From assembly GCF_927798095.1 (NCBI RefSeq), contig NZ_CAKMMF010000023.1:1-64000 (forward strand): a stretch of 64,000 nt of DNA, in the 5' to 3' direction. The stretch comes from Paenibacillus plantiphilus. GTDB lineage: Bacteria > Bacillota > Bacilli > Paenibacillales > Paenibacillaceae. This document shows, in pieces, positions 34,715 through 43,467 of the stretch (positions within the stretch are counted from its first letter, which is position 1; each line of letters opens with the position of its first letter). The translations under genes and the position numbers were made by a program. The notes beneath the pieces were generated by a model. It had not been told where the DNA came from. It made no database searches and worked only from the letters and a program-made list of their open reading frames with translations.

Positions 34715-35452
34715 TTATTTGAAATCGAACCGTTGCTGCTCCAGCATTTTTCTTACTTGCGGGTAATAGATTCGGTTGTATGTGGACGAGACGGTTTGCG
34801 ACCAGTTCCTTGTTTCCTTCCCATTCGTACGCTTCTCCATATAGGCTGAAACCTCATCGTCATATTGATTAATCAAGCCTTCAAGCTCCGTATTATACTT
34901 TTCCTTGTGCCAAACAGCCTCTTGAGGAAGACGATGCTTCTTAGCGGACGCATCCGCCGGATGACCGACCACGAGACCGCTAACCGGGAAAACATACTCG
35001 GGCAGCCCAAGCAGCTCAATGAGCGCAAGAGGCTCTCTTCTGGCTCCCCCGATCGGTACGATCCCGAGCCCTAACGATTCAGCTGTGGCAATCGCATTTC
35101 CCATAGCCAAGCCTACATCTGTGGAGCCCACGATAATGGACTCCAATCCGTCCGTAATGACCAGTTGCTCGCCGTTAAGCTCTGCGGCAATTTTAGCTCG
35201 GTAAAAGTCTGCGCAGAATAGCAAAAATACGGGAGCCTGAGCGATCCAGGACTGATTACCGGAAAGCTCAGCAATTTTCGATTTCGTTTCCGCATTTTGA
35301 ATGCTGATTACGGTGACCTGCTGTCCATTAATGGACGAAGGCGCCGCTTGCACGGATTCAATAATCATAGTCAAATCCTGATCGCTTACTGGTTGATCCG
35401 TATAGCTTCGGATAGAGCGGTGGTTAATCAGCGTATGATACACATCATTCAT
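34715..35452 (-). CDS. NfrA-like NAD(P)H flavin oxidoreductase (nitroreductase family)
   Basis: A 245-residue flavoprotein. HRSIRSYTDQPVSDQDL is the classic FMN-phosphate-binding N-terminus. PSSINGQQVTVISI and GLGIVPIGGARREP are further family segments, and GLVVGHPAD follows. The C-terminus YPQVRKMLEQQRFDFK wraps the dimer partner in relatives. Enzymes of this NfrA/NfsA group use NADPH to reduce flavins, nitroaromatics, quinones or disulfides in the cytosol. AAGGAG precedes the ATG. It is monocistronic with its own terminator. The physiological substrate is not evident. Confidence 0.88.
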   Translation of the reverse strand: MNDVYHTLINHRSIRSYTDQPVSDQDLTMIIESVQAAPSSINGQQVTVISIQNAETKSKIAELSGNQSWIAQAPVFLLFCADFYRAKIAAELNGEQLVITDGLESIIVGSTDVGLAMGNAIATAESLGLGIVPIGGARREPLALIELLGLPEYVFPVSGLVVGHPADASAKKHRLPQEAVWHKEKYNTELEGLINQYDDEVSAYMEKRTNGKETRNWSQTVSSTYNRIYYPQVRKMLEQQRFDFK

Positions 35453-35572
35453 TCTAAGTTAACTCCTTAATTTGAAATTCCATTCTTGTTACGCCATTCG
35501 GAACGATTACGGCATCCACTGTATATATCATTGCAATAAATATTCATTGTATTCGTGTCAAATCGACAGGAC

Positions 35573-37840
35573 TCAATTAACAGGGAGAGTCCCCTTCGCC
35601 TCATTCACACCTAAAATAACCTTTAATGCGGCTAATACGTTCGGTTGTTGAGCGCCATAAGCTGCAATGCCGGCCTGCACGTCATGCAGATATTTCCCTT
35701 CATACGGGTTGCCCAGTGACAGCAGCACATAGGGCTTAGAGCTTGCATTCAGCTCATTAACGAGTGTTTGATATTGCGCCCAATTATGCTCCAGAATAGG
35801 GCGGCGGAATTGATAGGAGGCAAGAATCACGAAATTCGCTCGTTGCATGCTTGCACTTATATCCGAAGCACTATTGCCATTCATAAGAAGCGTCTCTACC
35901 GTGTAGCGCTTACCGAGATCTGTCACAGACAGCTGACTTTTGATCAATGCAGCATGTTCAGCATTTTGCGCCAGAATCGCGATCCGATCCCCATCCTTCA
36001 TTCGATACGGTAGTCTGTTGTTATCATTGCTTAACTCGGTAATTGCCTGTTCTGCGATTGATTTCTCCATTTGACGATGCTCGCTTGCTCCAATGATTTG
36101 CTTGGCTGCCAGCAGCTTTGTAGGAAGATCGCCCTCCCGCTGAAATAAGTCATACTTCTGCTTCAAGCTGAGAATCCGTTTAACGGAGGCGTCAATTTGT
36201 TCCACAGTAATCTCGCCTTTATTCACGGCTTGAACGATAGCTTGGTGAGCGCCAGCTATTTCCTTCGGCATCAGAATGATGTCAACACCTGCCTGAACGG
36301 CAAGCTTAACCGCTTCTTCCTCTCCGAAATGCGCTGCAATTCCGTCCATCGTGAACGCATCCGATACAATAACCCCTTGGAAGCCTAATTCCTCTCTAAG
36401 CAATCCCGTCATTACCTTGCGAGATAGAGTAGCAGGCAGCGGTACATCAGAACCGTCTTTCTTTGACTTCATCTTGGTGTCATCAAGCGCCGTATAGGCA
36501 ATGTGTGCGGACATGACCATATCTGCCCCGCTGCGAATTGCTGCACGAAATGGCTTCAATTCGATTTCCTCAAGACGTTGTCTATCATGTGTTACAACGG
36601 GCAGACCAAGATGAGAGTCTACTGTCGTGTCCCCATGGCCTGGAAAATGCTTGACCGCAGGAATGACGCCGGATTGCTGCAGCCCTTGCATGAATTTCAT
36701 TCCAAAATTCGTCACAAGCTCCGGGTCCGACCCAAATGAGCGTATGCCAATAATAGGATTGTCCGGATTCACATTAATGTCCAGCACCGGTGCAAAATTA
36801 AGATTAACCCCGAGCGCTCGAAGCTCGGTCCCTGTAATCTTCCCGGCATGCAATGCAAGCTCGGGTTGACCGGTAGCGCCAAGCGCCATATTACCGGGCA
36901 AATTCGTTCCGCCCGGAATGCGATTGACTACTCCCCCTTCTTGATCCATGCTCAGAAACAAGGGAATATCGCCAGATTGCTGCTGCAATTGATGATTGAA
37001 GGTTGTCAGCTGTTCGACGTCTACGATGTTTTTGTTGAACAGAATCAACCCGCCTGGCTGCTGATCATACAGCATGCTCGAAACTCCTGCATTGATCGAA
37101 TAGGACGGCTTGCCGGCCCACATCCGAATATCCGGCATGAGCATCTGCCCAACCTTCTCTTTGATCGTCATGTATGGAAGAAGCTTGTCCCAATTATGAG
37201 ACTGAATGGCATGCGCTCTCTCAAAGCGGATGATTCTCGTTAAGAATACGGCATACTCAGCCCGGCTTACCGAACGATTCGGCCTGAAGGTAGCATCCGC
37301 ATAACCGCCGACTAGACCGTTAGAGGCCAGCAAGAGGATCGGCTCGCTTGCCCAATGCTCGTTAATGTCTGTTAATTTCGATGAAGGTTCCGATCCCGGC
37401 TCAAGCTTATAGAACCGGGATAGAATAGCGGCCGTTTCTGCCCGGCTGATTGGAGCATCGGGACGGAATGTTCCGTCGTCGAAGCCTCCGATCAATCCTA
37501 AGCTTGTTGCAACAGCGACTTCTCCATAGAACATATGTGTTCGGGGCAAGTCGCGATATTGGACCTCAGACATCGTATACTTTCTGTCCGGGTACATCTC
37601 GCGGATTAAATAAGTTACGGCTTGCGCCCGCGTGATTGAGCTTGATGGCTTGAATTGACCGTTGCCGTAGCCTGCTATCGTTCCTCTTTGGGCCAAATAA
37701 TGAATGCTGTCCTCCGCCCATCTGGAGTGATTAAGATCAGAAAAACGCTCCTGCGCGGCGGATACCGTCGAAGCTGGAGGCGATAAGTACAGCGCTGCCA
37801 TGATTCCTATTATAAGTATGATCTTCTGCCATGCTTTCAC
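35573..37840 (-). CDS. SLH-anchored family 3 glycoside hydrolase (NagZ-like beta-N-acetylglucosaminidase)
   Basis: A 755-residue surface enzyme. A signal peptide is followed by three SLH motifs at the N-terminus (FSDLNHSRWAEDSIHYLA, YRDLPRTHMFYGEVA, LTDINEHWASEPILLLA) and then a GH3 catalytic domain. The NagZ signature VKHFPGHGDTTVDSH carries the catalytic His/Asp pair and VSDAFTMDGI the nucleophile Asp. A C-terminal domain of the (alpha/beta) sandwich type follows. The predicted action is removal of terminal N-acetylglucosamine from muropeptides or other glycans at the cell wall, allowing cell-wall recycling or remodelling outside the membrane. The start is GTG, 9 bases after AAAGGG. Single gene. 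Confidence 0.92.
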   Translation of the reverse strand: MKAWQKIILIIGIMAALYLSPPASTVSAAQERFSDLNHSRWAEDSIHYLAQRGTIAGYGNGQFKPSSSITRAQAVTYLIREMYPDRKYTMSEVQYRDLPRTHMFYGEVAVATSLGLIGGFDDGTFRPDAPISRAETAAILSRFYKLEPGSEPSSKLTDINEHWASEPILLLASNGLVGGYADATFRPNRSVSRAEYAVFLTRIIRFERAHAIQSHNWDKLLPYMTIKEKVGQMLMPDIRMWAGKPSYSINAGVSSMLYDQQPGGLILFNKNIVDVEQLTTFNHQLQQQSGDIPLFLSMDQEGGVVNRIPGGTNLPGNMALGATGQPELALHAGKITGTELRALGVNLNFAPVLDINVNPDNPIIGIRSFGSDPELVTNFGMKFMQGLQQSGVIPAVKHFPGHGDTTVDSHLGLPVVTHDRQRLEEIELKPFRAAIRSGADMVMSAHIAYTALDDTKMKSKKDGSDVPLPATLSRKVMTGLLREELGFQGVIVSDAFTMDGIAAHFGEEEAVKLAVQAGVDIILMPKEIAGAHQAIVQAVNKGEITVEQIDASVKRILSLKQKYDLFQREGDLPTKLLAAKQIIGASEHRQMEKSIAEQAITELSNDNNRLPYRMKDGDRIAILAQNAEHAALIKSQLSVTDLGKRYTVETLLMNGNSASDISASMQRANFVILASYQFRRPILEHNWAQYQTLVNELNASSKPYVLLSLGNPYEGKYLHDVQAGIAAYGAQQPNVLAALKVILGVNEAKGTLPVN

Positions 37841-38028
37841 CTTTCGTCACCCTTTCATGCTGTTAAAAGTTAATGCTATCAAGCGCGTCCAGTCAGCATT
37901 CTAGTCCATCCACGTATTGTGCTTCGCCTACCAACATAGATCGTTATTTAGGTTCCTCTCAATATAGTATACGAGACCATAGATCGCAAGGCGCGACACC
38001 ACGGATTTCCACAGGAAAATAATACTGG

Positions 38029-38065
38029 CCTGTGCTTGTCATTTAGAAATGACAGCACAGGCCAG
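38029..38065 (-). terminator. Terminator of the adaAB operon
   Basis: GGCCTGTGCTTGTCATTT pairs with AAATGACAGCACAGGCC with one bulged base, directly after the adaB stop on the minus strand. AGTATTATTTTCC follows. Confidence 0.75.
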
Positions 38066-38066
38066 C

Positions 38067-38618
38067 TCAAAACCGGAATCGCTCATGTCCAGCGGCCTCC
38101 ATATGGGTTACCCCTTCCAAAGCAAGGATGTCCTTCTTCATTTGAAGTCCACCTCTAAATCCTGTTAACGTGCCGTTGGAACCGACGACACGATGACAAG
38201 GCAGCACAATCGGCAATGGATTGCGTCCAATCGCTGTTCCTACCGCTCGTATCGCAGACGATTTGCCAATACTGCCCGCAAGCTGCTTATACGTCCAAGT
38301 CTCCCCATGAGGGATCTGGCTCAAAGCCATCCATACGCTTTGTTGAAACGGTGTTCCTCCTACATCCAGCGGAACCCCCTTGAAGCTGACAGGCTCCCCT
38401 GCAAAATACTGCTCCAACAGGTCAATGATACCGAATGCAACGAACAGGCTGCGATCCTCGATCATCCCTTCAGCGCTAGTGAGATCTTCGTTCAACCCAG
38501 CCAATGCTGCAACAGAAGGCGGGTATATCAATTGGCTGATTCCTTGCTCACTGGCTATAAGTGTCCATGGCTGATTCAAGCCGATTATCGTTTGCCGATA
38601 TTTTTTATTAGCTGTCAA
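38067..38618 (-). CDS. adaB: Methylated-DNA-protein-cysteine methyltransferase (AdaB/Ogt type)
   Basis: A 183-residue repair protein that removes the methyl group from O6-methylguanine by transfer to its own Cys. The active site is LPCHRVVGSNG. The helix-turn-helix with GETWTYKQLAGSIGKSSAIR and the ending GFRGGLQMKKDIL are typical. The start is the TTG at 38618, 8 bases after AAGGAGG; the RBS lies inside the end of adaA, which it overlaps by 11 bases. The adaA-adaB order matches the B. subtilis adaptive response operon, in which methylated AdaA switches the operon on. Confidence 0.92.
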   Translation of the reverse strand: MTANKKYRQTIIGLNQPWTLIASEQGISQLIYPPSVAALAGLNEDLTSAEGMIEDRSLFVAFGIIDLLEQYFAGEPVSFKGVPLDVGGTPFQQSVWMALSQIPHGETWTYKQLAGSIGKSSAIRAVGTAIGRNPLPIVLPCHRVVGSNGTLTGFRGGLQMKKDILALEGVTHMEAAGHERFRF

Positions 38619-39183
38619 ATGAATCTCCTCCTTGTCCATTCCGATATGCTGTTGGAGAGACACCCGTTCTCCGAGAAAACCAAGAAGTGAAATGGGCTGG
38701 GCTGCTGTAGCCCACTGCCTCTCCAATCTCCGCGATGGCTTCATTAGATGCCAACAATAGCCGCTGTGCGTGCTTTAATCGGATGCGCTCGGTTTTTTCC
38801 GCAGGTGAATAGCCGTTCACTTGCTTGTAAATTCGCTGCAAATGATAGGGGCTTACAGCAAGTGAAGCTGCCAGCATGGCCAGCGTCAATTTGCCATTAT
38901 ATTGTGTCTCAATAATCGCATCCACCTGTGCAGCCAAAGCCGCATCCGGCCGAAGTGCTCCGTTCGCTTCAGGCTTGCATCGTTTGCAAGGACGAAAGCC
39001 CGCTTGAAGCGCAGCTTCTAGCGAGGGATAGAATGTCACATTGCTTGCATAGGGTGTTTTGGCACGGCAAGTAGGTCGGCATACAATTTTAGTCGTCCTT
39101 ACTCCCGTATAATAGATACCCTCATAGGTTGATTCCCGCTTAACAACGGCTTCATATACAAGGTCAAATAATTGTTGATCCAT
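38608..39183 (-). CDS. adaA: AdaA: methylphosphotriester methyltransferase and AraC-type activator
   Basis: A 191-residue protein starting at 39183 after GAGGTGAGAGG. The N-terminal Ada zinc domain has Cys 35, 39, 66 and 69 (VCRPTC, PCKRC); the first takes methyl from phosphotriesters in DNA. The C-terminal half is an AraC/XylS double helix-turn-helix (LAASLAVSPYHLQRIYKQVN, then IGEAVGYSSPAHFTSWFSRR). The methylated protein activates adaAB. The gene is the first of a two-gene operon. The upstream gap (39184-39444) has no gene and should hold the AdaA-dependent promoter. Confidence 0.92.
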   Translation of the reverse strand: MDQQLFDLVYEAVVKRESTYEGIYYTGVRTTKIVCRPTCRAKTPYASNVTFYPSLEAALQAGFRPCKRCKPEANGALRPDAALAAQVDAIIETQYNGKLTLAMLAASLAVSPYHLQRIYKQVNGYSPAEKTERIRLKHAQRLLLASNEAIAEIGEAVGYSSPAHFTSWFSRRTGVSPTAYRNGQGGDSFDS

Positions 39184-39444
39184 GCCTCTCACCTCACTAT
39201 TCAAGTATAAGCCAATCTCTATTCCGATAGTAGTCTGCACCAATAGGATAGCAACATATTGAAAGTGGGCAGCCTGCCAGTCTCATGCATTACGATTGGG
39301 ACTGTTAAGCGAACAATGTATCGTTCAAATTGAACATTTCACCAAGGGATCTGTGTTGTTATAGACGCTAAAAAATTATTCTTTCATATTATCCAGATCT
39401 TGTTGATTAGTGATCCCTACTACAGGCCTTCAACTCCCTGCGAA

Positions 39445-39969
39445 TTAACAATCGATAATATTGCAATATATTGTGAGCATGTAAGTATCTTCTGCCTCGT
39501 CTTTGTTATTGTCATTGCCCTCATCAAATTCATCACTTTCAATAACGGTTATTCCATCGAAAAGTGCTTTAACTTTATATTGAGAAAGAACTTCCTTCAT
39601 GTCACTAATCTTGTTCAATATACATTCGAAAGGTAGTTCTCGCCCTTCATAATAAGAAACCACGGAAACTCTAATTGCAGGGATTTGATAATCTCCCCAA
39701 AAATAAAAGACAAAGGACTTCCCTATATAGTGCTTTCTCAAATATGAAGACCAAGAAGCTTCAACAAAGCTAAGCACCTGTTCTAATTCATTTATCGAGA
39801 TGTTGTCCTTCTTTATCAATTTGTTCAACTTATGGATCGTGAAAAGATTATAACTAGCCTCAGCACTATTTTGTTCTCTATCGTTAGAGAATAGCAAATT
39901 AGGCTTTTCTGCTATCGCTGATATTTCATCATATGCTTTTTGTCCCTTATTCTTTAGAAAATCTATCAT
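39445..39969 (-). CDS. Hypothetical acidic protein
   Basis: A 174-residue cytoplasmic protein I do not recognise. It is AT-rich compared with the ada genes. The first half is helical and charged. The middle is beta-rich and aromatic (SFVFYFWGDYQIPAIRVSVV), and near the end there is an acidic stretch (ESDEFDEGNDNNKDEAED) before TYMLTIYCNI. The RBS AAAGG is 11 bases before the ATG. It lies at the edge of a zone of decayed genes, and small AT-rich orphan genes of this kind are often immunity proteins, but nothing here proves that. Confidence 0.6.
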   Translation of the reverse strand: MIDFLKNKGQKAYDEISAIAEKPNLLFSNDREQNSAEASYNLFTIHKLNKLIKKDNISINELEQVLSFVEASWSSYLRKHYIGKSFVFYFWGDYQIPAIRVSVVSYYEGRELPFECILNKISDMKEVLSQYKVKALFDGITVIESDEFDEGNDNNKDEAEDTYMLTIYCNIIDC

Positions 39970-40156
39970 CCCATTGTCACTACCTTTACATAGATTAAAA
40001 AATCTGTATTTTTAATTTCGCCTCTGGTGAAATTATTCCCTTCACTATTGCAACTGGACGCGGCTCGGATTCAGAACTAATTCTAAATTTTCTTTTGAAT
40101 CAACGCTATATTTTGTCCAGTTTGGGAGTTAAGATTTGTGCATAGAAAAACAAAAA

Positions 40157-40174
40157 ACCGGAGATTACCCCGGT
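40157..40174 (-). terminator. Terminator after the antitoxin-like fragment
   Basis: On the minus strand ACCGGGG-TAATCT-CCGGT is followed by TTTTTGTTTTT, 15 bases after the TAA of the fragment at 40189. Confidence 0.7.
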
Positions 40175-40188
40175 CGATGTCATAATTA

Positions 40189-40326
40189 TTATTTCTCAGC
40201 GTTACGAATGCGCTGTTTTATTTTATCAAACACCTCGGTGTGAGTATAAAGGATATCTGACGTATTCGCTTCAAGTTCAGCTTCTTTCAACTTTGCAAAA
40301 ACCCCATTGTCGCGTACTGCATATTC
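40189..40326 (-). pseudogene. C-terminal remnant of an antitoxin-like gene
   Basis: About 45 codons in one frame without a start: EYAVRDNGVFAKLKEAELEA, then SDILYTHTEVFDKIKQRIRN, ending AEK and stop. The acidic/helical layout with YTHxEVF and K-R-I is like the C-termini of type II antitoxins (Phd/RelB-type), from general memory. A TGA lies one codon upstream. No toxin gene is next to it, and the following gene is itself truncated, so this is a relic. Confidence 0.4.
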
Positions 40327-40344
40327 TCATAATACTTATACTTT

Positions 40345-41169
40345 TCATTGAGCAAGTAAGTATAGCAGCAGTGACTTTTGAACATGCATCCTGTTCTCAG
40401 CTTGTTGATATATAACTGACCTGTCCGTTTCGATTAGCTCTTCTTCAATTTCGTATCCAGGATGAATTGGCATATCATGCATGATATAGGGTGAGTGTCC
40501 TTGTAGGGTTTTCCTGTTCAACTGAAACGGCAGCATTTGCTCAATTCTTCGATTCTTTTCATCTTGGTAATGACTCTCGCGGAAAAATTCCATATCGACC
40601 CATGTATCCGTATAAACAAAATTAGATCTGGAAACAGCCTCAGACAGATTATTTAAGTTTTCCACATGACCACTTGCATATGCAGTCCGCATCAGTTCTT
40701 CATCCCATGAAGGGGTGTTAATAATAGGGGTCACTAGCAACAGCTTGATACCTAGCGTGGTGCAGCCTGCTGTCAATGAATTTGCAACATTGTTATGTAT
40801 ACCGACATAAGTAATGGTAATACCCGTGAATGTTCCTGAAATCTCATAAACGGTCATCAAGTCTGCTAATGCCTGACAAGGGTGATATTTATCGCAGCAT
40901 CCATTGATTACGGGAACTTTGGAATACTTAGCTAATTCAAGTAAATCGGAATGTTTCTTTAATCTCGCCATAATCATATCGCAGTTCCTTGATGCATACT
41001 GAGCCTCATATTGTATTGGAGATATACTGAAATTACTTGAGTCCCAGTCCATTGCAACAGAGTATCCACCCATTTGATTAATTCCGGACTGAAAAGAGAG
41101 GTTTGTTCTCGTTGATGTCTTTTGAAATAGCATAAGGAGTCCTTTTCTTTCGCAAGCATCAGCATATTT
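40345..41169 (-). pseudogene. Ornithine/N-acetylornithine-type carbamoyltransferase, 5' truncated
   Basis: About 274 codons are left of an enzyme normally near 310-330 residues. The carbamoyl-phosphate motif FQKTSTRTNLSF is close to the start of the remnant. The middle has ADLMTVYE and ITYVGIHNNVANS (second domain). The late HCLP-type motif is replaced by MHDMPIHPGYEI. Upstream of the ATG at 41133 the frame stays homologous (KYADACERKGLLM) but is cut by a TAA directly before it, so about 30 N-terminal residues are missing. The break abuts an unrelated fragment (41159-41362). The ATG at 41133 might still give a 262-residue product, but without the first helices activity is unlikely. Confidence 0.7.
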
Positions 41170-41362
41170 TTATGCCGCTGAAAAGCTTATAGGTTTCATC
41201 TTCAGTCATAATTGCTTCTACCTTACCATTCGCAACATAGATCTGGATCTTAAACCAGCTGTACACGGTATAACTCTCACGTACTTCCTTCGTAAGTTGC
41301 TCATCGAATGTATCCAGTAAGAATTGCTCGCTAAACTCAAAACTTGTCGATCTTCCAGCCAT
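41159..41362 (-). pseudogene. Gene fragment of unknown family (67 codons)
   Basis: An open frame overlapping the 3' end of the next upstream gene, without an RBS. It reads FEFSEQFLLDTFDEQLTKEV, then YTVYSWFKIQIYVANGKVEA and ETYKLFSGIKI. It has good protein-like character, apparently the C-terminal part of a secreted or regulatory domain. It joins the carbamoyltransferase fragment directly, with overlapping ends, and so looks like a deletion junction. No family assigned. Confidence 0.4.
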
Positions 41363-42395
41363 ACTTCGTCTTCACCAGGGTCGTAGTGGCAATAACAGAG
41401 TAAGTGCTTTCCTCACCTTGTACTGTCACTTTCTGAGAAGCCACGACACTCGTCTTGTTTGCATTAAACTTCAGCGTCAGCTTCTGTTTCACATTGTACT
41501 TCGGCAACAAAGCGGAATAGTCGTCGGAATCCATATAGTCAGGTACGTAACCGCTTGAATACTCAAACATCGAACCTTGGAACTCGCTAATGAAGTTGTT
41601 GCTAAAGTAAGGCTTCATTGCAGCCTCGACTTTACTTAGCGGCAGTGGTTTAACAAATGATTTCTGTACCTTATATGCCTTTGTCAGGATATCGAGTGCT
41701 TGATTAGCAGTTAGAGTTCCTACCGCTTTGCGTTGATCATCCCGAACTCCATCTGGCCCGTACTGAATATACTTCTTCTTCGTTTCATCCCACCTGAATG
41801 TAATGTTATTAGCGGCACCACTGAAGCCTAGACGATCAGAGCCGATCCCAGACTCAACCTCAATCGCAGCAAATTCGTGGTATCCGTCCTTACTAAGATC
41901 AACGATGATGTTGCCTTCGCCGCCGCCATCCGCAGAAACAACGCTTATTCTCGTCAACTTGTTATTTTTCAGTGTCAGAATTTCAGCTTCATAAGCACCG
42001 AATCCCGTTGCGCCAAAGGAAACAAGCGCAATACAGTTCTTGTATGTCTTGTTCTTGATGCGACGAACTTCGTAGGGAACGCCGCTTGAATTTGGCTCAT
42101 GCATGGCCGTTACTTTCTTTCCGTTGGTCAGGCTGTAGATACCTATGTATAAATCAGTTTCCGATATTTCTTTCTTGGCAGTAGATAGGATAATCTCATC
42201 TTTACCATCATTATTCAAGTCATAGATAATTGGAGTGGAAATATCTTCCGACTCTAGATTATACTCTTTTGCAAAACTGGCGCTCGCAGCATATACCGTT
42301 TGATTCTTGTTATTCGTAGCCGCTTGAGTAACGGCAGTAGTAGAAGTTAGAACAGTCAATGCGATGATAACAGATAGATATTTTCTAATATTCAA
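41337..42395 (-). CDS. Secreted protein with FG-GAP/VCBS-like repeat, function unknown
   Basis: A 352-residue exported protein. The start is the TTG at 42395, 7 bases after GAGGTG; the ATG at 42413 lies too close to the previous gene end. The signal peptide is YLSVIIALTVLTSTTAVTQA. A calcium-loop-like motif appears early (YDLNNDGKDEIILS) and again later (DLSKDGYHEFAAIE), as in FG-GAP/VCBS beta-propeller repeats. The C-terminal half is a separate domain (LTLKFNANKTSVVASQKVTV, ending TKYGWKIDKF) resembling the ending of NTF2-like or DUF-type extracellular domains. It follows the 42410-42751 gene by 14 bases and is probably in one operon with it. Confidence 0.65.
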   Translation of the reverse strand: MNIRKYLSVIIALTVLTSTTAVTQAATNNKNQTVYAASASFAKEYNLESEDISTPIIYDLNNDGKDEIILSTAKKEISETDLYIGIYSLTNGKKVTAMHEPNSSGVPYEVRRIKNKTYKNCIALVSFGATGFGAYEAEILTLKNNKLTRISVVSADGGGEGNIIVDLSKDGYHEFAAIEVESGIGSDRLGFSGAANNITFRWDETKKKYIQYGPDGVRDDQRKAVGTLTANQALDILTKAYKVQKSFVKPLPLSKVEAAMKPYFSNNFISEFQGSMFEYSSGYVPDYMDSDDYSALLPKYNVKQKLTLKFNANKTSVVASQKVTVQGEESTYSVIATTTLVKTKYGWKIDKF

Positions 42396-42409
42396 AAGAT
42401 CACACCTCA

Positions 42410-42751
42410 TCATTTCTTTAAATTGTTTAGTAAATTACCATCAGGATTTGTCCGTTCAAAGCCGTCACGCCAGTAATCTTCCACGGCAGTTCCGTCTTCT
42501 CTCACATATCCCTTTACATCATGCTGATCAACAAACAGGGTTCCTGACTCCCTCACTCGATCTATAGCGTTGCCTACATTCTCTCCTCCAGCCAAGACAT
42601 CAACGCTTATGTCCATGGACGAGTCTACTCCAATATCGGAAAAGAGATCAGTTCCTATGCCCATGAAGACCATGAAGATCAAAGCATTACATGCTACCAA
42701 TGCAGTAATAGCCACAGCAGCAAGTACTATTAGCACCCCCTTCTCATACAC
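42410..42751 (-). CDS. Small single-pass membrane protein with 'GY.REDGT' motif tail
   Basis: A 113-residue protein with one N-terminal membrane helix (VLIVLAAVAITALVACNALI) and an exported tail. The end has DQHDVKGYVREDGTAVEDYW and then TNPDGNLLNNL, a pattern (H-V-x-G-Y-x-R-x-D-G-T ... NPDGNxxNN) that recurs in many short secreted Bacillota proteins of unknown role. The RBS is GGAAG. It is the first of a two-gene unit with the secreted protein downstream. Confidence 0.65.
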   Translation of the reverse strand: MYEKGVLIVLAAVAITALVACNALIFMVFMGIGTDLFSDIGVDSSMDISVDVLAGGENVGNAIDRVRESGTLFVDQHDVKGYVREDGTAVEDYWRDGFERTNPDGNLLNNLKK

Positions 42752-43136
42752 AGGCAGTTCTTCCAGACTACCACCAAAGTCATATACTGTTATATTTATA
42801 CCACAAATAACCTGTATACAGCATCCAAATTTAGTAATAATCCATATGCAATCTTGGTTACTCGATCATCCTGCTCTAATGTTTTCCTCAGAGGTGATTG
42901 AATGAATGACTTAATGCAGTGTATCCCGTGGTGTAATTCTCCTTGTGTGAATGTGTGTGGTAACTTCATTCTACACAAATATCCCACGGGCTTCTCTGTT
43001 TAACTGTCGCATTTCATTTTAAAATTCGTCATTATGTTAACAAGTATCGACGTGAGATTTCTTATTGAAATCGTAATGGATCTCCAATACCACGACATTT
43101 TCGCTTAATCGAGACATTATTCTTGTATTTTTTCCC
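42752..43136. other. Intergenic stretch without a recognisable gene
   Basis: About 385 AT-rich bases between the membrane-protein start and the glycosylase remnant. It includes the promoter side of the membrane-protein gene. An open frame of 63 codons on the minus strand (42796-42987) has no RBS and no recognisable content. The glycosylase homology begins abruptly at about 43137, so a deletion junction must lie there. Confidence 0.5.
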
Positions 43137-43421
43137 GAGATCGATGATGCGGAAGTCGTTCGTGCCTTAACCTCAATCAAAGGAATTGGCCGGTGGACGG
43201 CGGAAATGTTCCTTATTTTTTATTTGGGCAGACAGAATGTTCTGTCTTTCGGAGACAGCGGACTTAACCGTGCTGCGGAATGGCTTTATGCCGCCAAGGA
43301 TAGCGGCGGTCAATCTCAATTGCAGCGCAAACATCCCGACTGGCAGCCTTATTGTACGGTTGTATCCCTGTATTTGTGGGAAGCCGTTAATTTCGGATTA
43401 CTTCAGGGGGAACCTCTATAG
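43137..43421 (+). pseudogene. C-terminal remnant of DNA-3-methyladenine glycosylase (AlkA/HhH-GPD)
   Basis: About 94 codons remain of an enzyme normally near 210-300 residues. The helix-hairpin-helix is intact (LTSIKGIGRWTAEMFLIFYL), and it is followed by the region holding the catalytic Asp (GRQNVLSFGDSGLNRAAEWL) and the usual ending WQPYCTVVSLYLWEAVNFG. The N-terminal half and the start are missing. AlkA excises alkylated purines and would fit functionally with adaAB 4 kb away. In B. subtilis alkA adjoins adaAB, so this may be the leftover of such an arrangement. Confidence 0.8.
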
Positions 43422-43467
43422 GCCCAAATTCCAATCTCCTTAGTGCCTTTCCATCATTCAATCGCCC

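Noticed and set aside
42796..42987. 63-codon minus-strand frame upstream of the small membrane-protein gene
   Set aside because: No RBS and no recognisable content; treated as non-coding in an AT-rich gap.
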